From the NCBI GenBank assembly GCA_031550085.1, contig JAVBOY010000012.1:62001-126000 (forward strand): 64,000 nucleotides of DNA, read 5' to 3'. Source of the stretch: UBA4417 sp031550085. Lineage in GTDB: Bacteria > Bacteroidota > Bacteroidia > Bacteroidales > UBA4417. Positions 1 to 6,500 of this stretch are shown here, in pieces. Below the pieces are notes generated by a model, which searched no databases, was not told the origin of the DNA, and was given only the letters and a program-made list of their open reading frames with translations. The position numbers and the translations under genes are program-made. The number at the start of each line of letters is the position of its first letter. The first letter of the stretch is position 1.

Positions 1-336
1 GCCTTTCAGTTTTAAAAGTCCGGCATAGGTTCCCGGGAATTTTCCTCCATACTTTGTTACGATTTCTTTTGCGGTAAAATGCAGGTTCCGGGCGCGGCTG
101 TAATATCCCAAGCCTTGCCAGAGCTTTAAAACTTCCTGCTCATCGGCTGAGGCCAAATCAAAAACGGTAGGGAAAGTACTTACAAAGCGGTTGTAATAAT
201 CCAAGCCTTGGGCAACACGGGTTTGTTGCATGATAATTTCCGAAAGCCAGATTTTGTAAGGATCTTTAGTGTGCCGCCAAGGCAAATCGCGTTGCGATGC
301 CCCGTACCATGCCAATAAACGATTGGTAATTTCCAT
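1..336 (-). CDS. mutY: Adenine DNA glycosylase MutY (N-terminal part)
   Basis: MutY removes adenine mispaired with 8-oxoguanine in base-excision repair. Only the first 112 codons are present; the gene leaves the window at its left edge, so the helix-hairpin-helix, Fe-S cluster and C-terminal Nudix-like region cannot be checked. From the ATG at 334-336 the product reads MEITNRLLAWYGASQRDLPW, then WLSEIIMQQTRV and LWQGLGYYSRARNLH, which are strongly conserved MutY blocks. Glu33 in SEIIMQQTRV lines up with the catalytic Glu37 of the E. coli enzyme. It lies 62 nt downstream of tRNA-Arg on the same strand and could be cotranscribed with it. Confidence 0.93.
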   Translation of the reverse strand, partial: MEITNRLLAWYGASQRDLPWRHTKDPYKIWLSEIIMQQTRVAQGLDYYNRFVSTFPTVFDLASADEQEVLKLWQGLGYYSRARNLHFTAKEIVTKYGGKFPGTYAGLLKLKG

Positions 337-398
337 CTAAAGGTAACTGAGGAGAAAGCGACGGAACAAAATCATTTACAGCGGATTGTTGTTTTTTT

Positions 399-473
399 TG
401 GTAGCCCCGACAGGAATCGAACCTGTACCAAATGAACCGGAATCACTTATTCTATCCATTAAACTACGGAGCC
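399..473 (-). tRNA. tRNA-Arg (anticodon CCG)
   Basis: The minus strand folds as a complete cloverleaf with an encoded CCA tail (399-401). The acceptor stem is GGCTCCG with CGGGGCT, where pairs 1-72 and 4-69 are G-U wobbles. The D arm contains AATGGATA. The anticodon stem AGTGA/TCATT encloses the loop TTCCGGT, giving anticodon CCG (reads CGG, arginine). The T arm is ACAGG-TTCGATT-CCTGT. An apparent small protein frame across this region is only the translation of the tRNA. Confidence 0.96.
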
Positions 474-483
474 AAAAGGAGCG

Positions 484-491
484 CAAAGGTA
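484..491 (-). promoter_or_regulatory. -7 box for tRNA-Arg
   Basis: The minus strand reads TACCTTTG, a full match to the Bacteroidota -7 consensus TAnnTTTG, ending 11 nt before the 5' end of the tRNA. No clear TTTG was found at -33. Confidence 0.45.
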
Positions 492-663
492 CAAAATCAA
501 AATGAATTTTAAAGCCCGAAATAAAAATTTGGATATTTCTGCATAAGATAAAACGGAATACTCTTTTGTACACGAGTTTGCAGTAAAAAATTTAATGGGT
601 GAATCGATATTGCAAAGCATGCGAATACCTGTAGTCCCGTTTTAAAGAAAATTTATATAAGGA

Positions 664-767
664 CGTATGCCTTATACATCAATTGGAATGCTAAAAAACG
701 AATGTAAACCGTAGCCAATATTTGGAAAAACAGATCTAGGCCGTAGGCCTTATACATCAATAGAATG
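664..767. repeat. Direct repeat pair in the 474-833 spacer
   Basis: The 360-nt spacer between tRNA-Arg and nrfA has no credible gene. It holds two copies of a roughly 26-nt word, at 664-690 and 742-767, sharing GCCTTATACATCAAT and then (T)AGAATG or TTGGAATG. A related word, CCGGAGGGCATACAC, follows near 788-802. These look like members of a dispersed short-repeat family. Confidence 0.5.
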
Positions 768-833
768 TAAAAAAAACATCCGTTTGCCCGGAGGGCATAC
801 ACAAACAACAATTACGAGTTATTAAAACCGTTC

Positions 834-2351
834 TCAGCCTTTCTTCTTTTCGTACACCAGGCCTTTTTGTTTGGCTTCGTCGAGCCAGCGGGGAATCACG
901 GTACGTTGAAATTCGGCTTTGGCGGCGCGTTCTTTATCCATATCCAGCCCAATGTACTTTTGAGCTTTGGCTTTGGAGGAAATATCAGGATAGTTTACGG
1001 CTGCTGTGTATCCCAACTGCGACAAGAGCGTGGCCATTTGCACGCGCGCATTTTGGACTTTGACCAATCCGTTCGACAAAATCCGTGCGGATTCCAGCGG
1101 CGCATGAAACGACCCGCCGTGAGAAGCGGCTACAAAATCCCAACGCCATTGCGCCTGGCGGATAAAATTCAAAATGGGTTTCATTTGCGTTTCGGTGGCG
1201 CCTTTATCCCAGGCCAGTTTAGCTTCTACGTGGGCTTTTACCAATAAATCTTCCAATTCCAGGCGCACTTCGGCCACTTTTTGCTGGCGTTCGTTTACAT
1301 TGGCAACCAGGGTCGCAGTTTCTTCGCGGTGGCAAACCTGGCAGGAGTTAGCCACATTGTTCAGCGGGCTTTGGATTTTGTGATCCGAAAACTTTTGACT
1401 GCCGATGCGCTTGTAAGGCATGTGGCAATCGGCGCATGAAACGCCCCGTTGGCTGTGTACGCCCATGGAAAACAATTCGAAATCCGGATGCTGTGCCTTC
1501 AAAATAGGCGTTTTACTCAATCCGTGCACAAAATCGGTAAAGGCAATGTTGTCGTAGTACGCTTCCATCTTTTCGACCGTGATTCCTTCATCCCAGGGCA
1601 ACTTGACAAAAGAAGCGCCTTCCACCCGTTTTTTATCGAAATAATATTCTACATGGCATTGGGCGCAGACGAGCGACCGCATTTCGTTGTGCGTGGCATC
1701 GGCAATATCTTTGCCGAAACAAGCTTTGTAAGCTTCCACCAGATGAGGGCGGGTAATCACCAAATCCGTCGTTTGGGGATCGTGGCAATCCGCGCAACCG
1801 ATGGGGTTGACGATTTCATTTCCCAAACGCGCCCATTGGCCGGTGAAAAAGGAGTTAATCCCGTCGCGGTTCATCACCCGGGGAACGTCGGGGCTTTTGC
1901 ACGTCCAGCAGGTAGTGGGTTGCGGCCCTTCGTTATCGTGCATCGGAGCTCCGGTACGCAAGGTATTTCTGACGTCTTCCACCGCATAGAAATGTCCCCG
2001 GCCTTGCGCATAATCTTTCGAAAAGGCGTATCCGGCCCATAAAACCACCAAACGCGGATCTTCCGCCAGCATATCGCGCATTTTCCCGCCGCCTGCATAA
2101 CTGGCAAAGGACGTATCGGCCGTTTGGTAATAGGTTTCAAACTCCGTGGGATAATTCTCGGCCCAAACTTCGTTCCGCGACTCAAAAGGTTTGATTTCGG
2201 TTTTGGGCTTGTCGATATAAAGGGCTTCCGTCCGGCGTTCCATAACATTGGAGGCAAACAGGCCCAGTAAAAAGACAATGGCCAGGGTGGCTAAAAAGAA
2301 TAACCAGGCGATGTAGGGTTTCTGTTTGGTGATTTCGCTGATCTTTCTCAT
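834..2351 (-). CDS. nrfA: Cytochrome c nitrite reductase, catalytic subunit NrfA
   Basis: NrfA reduces nitrite to ammonium with six electrons on the periplasmic face of the membrane. The 505-residue product has an N-terminal hydrophobic segment (about 14-34) that exports or anchors it. It carries five haem attachment sites: CWTCK at 148-152, the Lys-ligated catalytic haem motif diagnostic of NrfA, then CADCH 186-190, CAQCH 229-233, CADCH 306-310 and CQVCH 337-341. The C-terminal helical stretch (LEDLLVKAHVEAKLAW onward) also fits the family. It lies downstream of nrfH on the same strand but is separated from it by 468 nt of repeat-rich spacer, unlike the tight nrfHA spacing in many genomes. 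Length is normal for the family. Confidence 0.97.
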   Translation of the reverse strand: MRKISEITKQKPYIAWLFFLATLAIVFLLGLFASNVMERRTEALYIDKPKTEIKPFESRNEVWAENYPTEFETYYQTADTSFASYAGGGKMRDMLAEDPRLVVLWAGYAFSKDYAQGRGHFYAVEDVRNTLRTGAPMHDNEGPQPTTCWTCKSPDVPRVMNRDGINSFFTGQWARLGNEIVNPIGCADCHDPQTTDLVITRPHLVEAYKACFGKDIADATHNEMRSLVCAQCHVEYYFDKKRVEGASFVKLPWDEGITVEKMEAYYDNIAFTDFVHGLSKTPILKAQHPDFELFSMGVHSQRGVSCADCHMPYKRIGSQKFSDHKIQSPLNNVANSCQVCHREETATLVANVNERQQKVAEVRLELEDLLVKAHVEAKLAWDKGATETQMKPILNFIRQAQWRWDFVAASHGGSFHAPLESARILSNGLVKVQNARVQMATLLSQLGYTAAVNYPDISSKAKAQKYIGLDMDKERAAKAEFQRTVIPRWLDEAKQKGLVYEKKKG

Positions 2352-2819
2352 GATGATGATTGTTGAGGTGTTGAATCGTTGAGTTGTTGAACTGTTTATT
2401 TGTTGAATTGTTTATGAAATGGGGTTGTGTTTCGTTCGAATTGAATAGGGTAATATAATCTAATAATAGGTTGTTTTAATCGCATAGGGTGAAGGGGGTG
2501 TTGAATTGTTTAATCGTTGAGTTGTTGAATTGTTTAGGGTGAAATGTGAACAGTGAAGGGTGAAGTGGGTTAAGGGTTCAAGGTACATGGCGCAAGGTGA
2601 ACGGGGCAAAGATTGTTGTTCGTTTACTTGCCATAAAAAAGTTCACTTTCAATTTTCAATTCTACATTTTCAATTGAAATGCCTTCTGCTTTATCCTTTC
2701 TGCCTTCTGCAATTAAAACTAGTTTACTCGTCACCCGTTACCAAACCTCACTTTCAATTTTCAATTAAAAAGTAGTTTACTCGTCAACGGGTTTACTTAT
2801 ATCTTTTAATTCTTCATTT
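2352..2819. repeat. Repeat-mosaic spacer between nrfH and nrfA
   Basis: There is no gene here. The spacer is a patchwork of short words that recur in other spacers of the window: TTGAATTGTTTATTTGTTGAA-like words (about 2365-2540), GTGAACAGTGAAGGGTGAAG (2546-2565), CAATTTTCAATT (about 2645-2680 and 2750-2765), the CTTTCTGCCTTCTGCAATT type (about 2690-2720), and TAGTTTACTCGTCAC with relatives (about 2720-2795). No transposase or terminal inverted repeats were seen. Confidence 0.7.
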
Positions 2820-3410
2820 TTAATTTTTAATTGGCGAAATCTGCCGCTTCATCCAATCCGGAACGGGTGATTTGGGCAACGGAACCCGTGCATTGGGCGT
2901 TGCCGACAGGCTGGTTGACCGCCCGTGAGGCACTTCGCGGTGGCAATCCCAACACAGTTTCCCTTTTCCATGATTTTTATCCATTTGGGTAATCCCGGTG
3001 GTTTTCACGTTTTCATTCAAATCATAATGGCAACGGCGGCAATTTTCCATCACCACATTGGTTCCGGCTTCATGTATGCGGATCACCTGCGGTTCGGTTC
3101 CCATCGTAAAAATGGTCGAATGGTAAGTACCGTCCTTGGCTTTAAAAAAATATTTGTTGATCACATTGTTATGCGGTACGTGGCAGTCGTTGCAGTTTGT
3201 CACATTGCGGTGTGAACTGTGCGCATAGGTGGCGTAAAAAGGCGCCATCACATGGCAATTGACGCAGGTTTCCGGTTCGTCGGAAAGATAAGAGCTGGCC
3301 CGTGAAACATAAAACAGATAAACCACCATACCGCCAATCACCCCCAATGCCAGAAACACCGGAGCTTTCCATTGGCGGGGCGGTATAAAAAGTTCGATCC
3401 AGCGTTTCAT
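2820..3410 (-). CDS. nrfH: NrfH, tetrahaem quinol dehydrogenase subunit
   Basis: NrfH is the NapC/NirT-family membrane cytochrome that passes electrons from menaquinol to NrfA. From the ATG at 3408-3410 it is 196 residues: one N-terminal transmembrane helix (about 17-37) followed by four haem sites, CVNCH 49-53, CNDCH 73-77, CRRCH 124-128 and CWDCH 153-157. The first is followed by V-M (CVNCHVM), matching the Met-ligated haem 1 of NrfH. A longer frame adds six residues upstream (MFIFAS), but MKRWIELF is the natural start before the anchor. Conserved NrfH blocks such as NCNDCHVPH and GKLCWDCHREVPHG are present. Confidence 0.95.
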   Translation of the reverse strand: MKRWIELFIPPRQWKAPVFLALGVIGGMVVYLFYVSRASSYLSDEPETCVNCHVMAPFYATYAHSSHRNVTNCNDCHVPHNNVINKYFFKAKDGTYHSTIFTMGTEPQVIRIHEAGTNVVMENCRRCHYDLNENVKTTGITQMDKNHGKGKLCWDCHREVPHGRSTSLSATPNARVPLPKSPVPDWMKRQISPIKN

Positions 3411-3430
3411 AGAGGCAAATATAAACAAAG

Positions 3431-3438
3431 CAAAGCTA
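3431..3438 (-). promoter_or_regulatory. -7 box for nrfH
   Basis: The minus strand reads TAGCTTTG, 21 nt upstream of the nrfH ATG. A second full match (TATATTTG, 3416-3423) lies only 5 nt from the start codon and would give a leaderless mRNA. No -33 TTTG was found for either. Confidence 0.35.
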
Positions 3439-3527
3439 TGGAATTGTTTTTACTTACAGTGTAACCGGTGTTATAATTTTAAAAAAATGTTAAACCGGGT
3501 GGGGAGGATGTAACTGGCTAAACGGCA

Positions 3528-3563
3528 AAGCGCCGCCCGGAAAAACAGTTTCAGGCGGCGCTT
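3528..3563 (-). terminator. Hairpin after the giant secreted protein gene
   Basis: A perfect 10-bp GC-rich stem (AAGCGCCGCC at 3528-3537 with GGCGGCGCTT at 3554-3563) lies 24 nt past the stop codon of the upstream minus-strand gene. The U-tract after it is weak, so termination is likely but not certain. Confidence 0.6.
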
Positions 3564-3587
3564 CATACCGGTAATTTACCCGTTACA

Positions 3588-6500
3588 TTAATTATTTGTT
3601 TTTACAACGTTTACCGTTTTTCCGTCGACTTTCAGGATGTACATCCCTGCCGGCAAATGGGCAATGCTGAATTCTGTTTCGGTGGTTTTGAACACCCTTT
3701 GCCCGGTTAGCGTAAAGATTTCCACCTTGTCCACTTTCCATTTTCCATTTTCAATTTTCAATTCGCCGGTGGTTGGGTTGGGGTAGACTTTCAAGGCCGC
3801 AGTAGCCGCTTCGCCAAGCCCGACGATTTTCTCAAACTGCGCCTCAATGCTATGGTTGGTTTGCACATTGGCAAACGTATAAGCCGTAACGGCTCCTACG
3901 CCTACACCATCCACCAGCACATCTTTGATTTTGTAACCGGCATTGGGCGCAATTACGTAAATCTTGTCGTCGCCGGCATTCACCACCGTGTTGCCCGTCG
4001 GCGTGATACTGCCGCCCGTATTGCAGCTGGCCGTGATGCTGTATTGCCTGCGTTCGAAACTTGCCGCTATGGTATGGTCTCCGGTTACGTTACTGAATAA
4101 ATACGTGCTTACCGCGCCCACGCCAACGCCGTCGACCAACACCTCCTTTACTTTGTAATTGGCATTGGGAGTGATGTTGAAAATGGCGGTTCCGCCTTCG
4201 TTTACCATCACATTGCCTTCGGGCGAAATGGTACCGTTTCCACCGCTTACGCTTGCCACAATAGCGTGTTTGATAATGGTAAAGTCCACATGAATGGTAT
4301 GGTTTGCCGTTATGTTGGTAAGCGTGTACGAGGGCACCTCTCCGGCAACCCATTGGCCGTCCACAAACACGCGGAACACTTTGTAATGTGCGTCAGGCGT
4401 AAAGGTAAACGATTGGTTATCGCCGTGAAGCACGGTAATGTTGCCGTTGGGCGAAATGGTACCGCCTGTGCCGGCCGATGCCGCAATGGTGTACAGGATG
4501 CGCTCGTAGCTTACCGCAATCGTATGGTTTGCCGTTACATTGCTAAAGGTATAACTGCCTGCCGTTACGGCTGCCGGGTTATTAACACCGTCTACCAGCA
4601 CCTGCAAAATACGGTAACCGGTGTTGGGAGAAAAGGTAAACGCCTGGTTATCGCCGTGAAGCACCGTAACATTGCCGTTGGGTGAAATGCTTCCGTTGGC
4701 GCCGCTGCTTGCCGCAATGATATACGGAATCTTTTCGTAGCTTACCGCAATCGTATGGTTTGCCGTTACATTACTAAAGGTATAACTGCCTGCCGTTACC
4801 GCTGCCGGGTTATTAACACCGTCCACCAGCACTTGCAAAATACGGTAACCGGTGTTGGGCGTAAAGGCAAACATTTGGTTATCGCCGTGAAGCACGGTTA
4901 CGTTGCCGTTGGGCGAAATAGTACCGCCTGTGCCGGCCGATGCCGCAATGGTGTACGGAATACGCTCGTAGCTTACCGCAATCGTGTGGTTTGCCGTCAC
5001 ATTGCTAAAGGTGTAGCTGCCTGCCGTTACCGCCGCCGGATTGTTGGTGCCGTCCACCAGCACCTGCAAAATACGGTAGCCGGTGTTAGGCGTAAAGGTA
5101 AACGCTTGGTTATCGCCGTGAAGCACCGTCACATTGCCGTTGGGTGAAATGCTGCCGTTGGCACCGGCTGACGCTTCAATGGTGTACGGAATACGCTCGT
5201 AGCTTACCGCAAGGGTGTGGTTTTCCGTCACATTGCTAAAAGTATAGCTGCCTGCCGTTACCGCTGCCGGATTGTTGGTGCCGTCCATCAGCACCTGCAA
5301 AATACGGTAGCCGGTGTTAGGCGTAAAGGTAAACGCTTGGTTATCGCCGTGAAGCACGCTTACATTGCCGTTGGGCGAAATGCTGCCGTTGGCATCGCTG
5401 GTGGCAACAATAATATACGGAATGCGTTCAAAAACTACCCTGATACTATGCGCTGCCGCTACATTGACAAATGTATAGCTTCCGCCGGCAATGGAATCCG
5501 GAACATTTACCCCATCCACTAAAATTGAATCAATTTGGTAGCCGGTGTTGGGCGTAAAGGTAAACTGTTGGTTATCGCCGTGAAGCACGCTCACGTTTCC
5601 GCCGGGCGAAATGCTGCCGTTGGCATCGGCTGACGCCGCAATGGTATAAGTAGCCGGCGAAGAACAATTTTCCCATAAGAAAACGGGGTAAGCATCGGGA
5701 CACATTTTCCATATATTGGTAAAATCCCATGCAAAAGTAGCTTGTTGCTTCATTTCGGCCGTGGGTTTGCCTGTGGTTCCATTTTGCTCGCTTGGGCCTT
5801 TATTGCCGATCCCTTTGTAATTATTAAGATTCAGATCGTTATCATAATAGTTTTTGGTCAACGTAAGGTTGTTGGGATGATATATTGTAAAACGCCCGAG
5901 AATATTGCCGGTCGTTGTGGGAGTGGATGCCGTGGCTGTGATGCCGCCGGCAAAGTAACAACTATCGATAGAAATATGGGAATTATCGGAACCGGCATTC
6001 GAGTAGCCCATAATGCCGCCGATATTATCCCTGTCGGTAATATTGCACACGGCATAACTATTAGAGATCCGTACTGTTCCTTGGCCATATCCGTAGCCGG
6101 TAATGCCGCCGGTATAAGAATAGGCGACCTTACCCCCCGTAACAGTTCCTGTATTGCTGCACGACGCAAGGGCCAGGGTACCGGTAAAGGATCCGTAACC
6201 ATCGCCGATGATACCGCCGGTGCGGACATCATCGGTTCCGTTTCCCGTAATAATTCCGCTATTGCTGCACGAAGTAATACTTGCTATTCCGGATCCGTTT
6301 TCGTAGCCATATCCGGCGCCTTTTCCTGTACCGATGATGCCTCCGGTATAGGCAGTGGCTCCATTTCCCGTAACAGCCCCGCTGTTGCTGCACGAAGTAA
6401 TATGCATTTTACCGATGCAAAAGCTAAAGCCGTAGCCACCACTGTCGTAGGAGCCATAGCCTTCACCGGTACCGCTGATGCCGCCGGTGTATGAGTAGTC

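Noticed and set aside
376..573. Small protein frame across tRNA-Arg
   Set aside because: It is a translation of the tRNA gene, recognised by its cloverleaf and CCA tail.
4266..4685. Long plus-strand frames across the repeat region of the giant protein
   Set aside because: They are open only because the 231-bp repeats are in phase on both strands; the minus-strand protein has a signal peptide and sorting domain.
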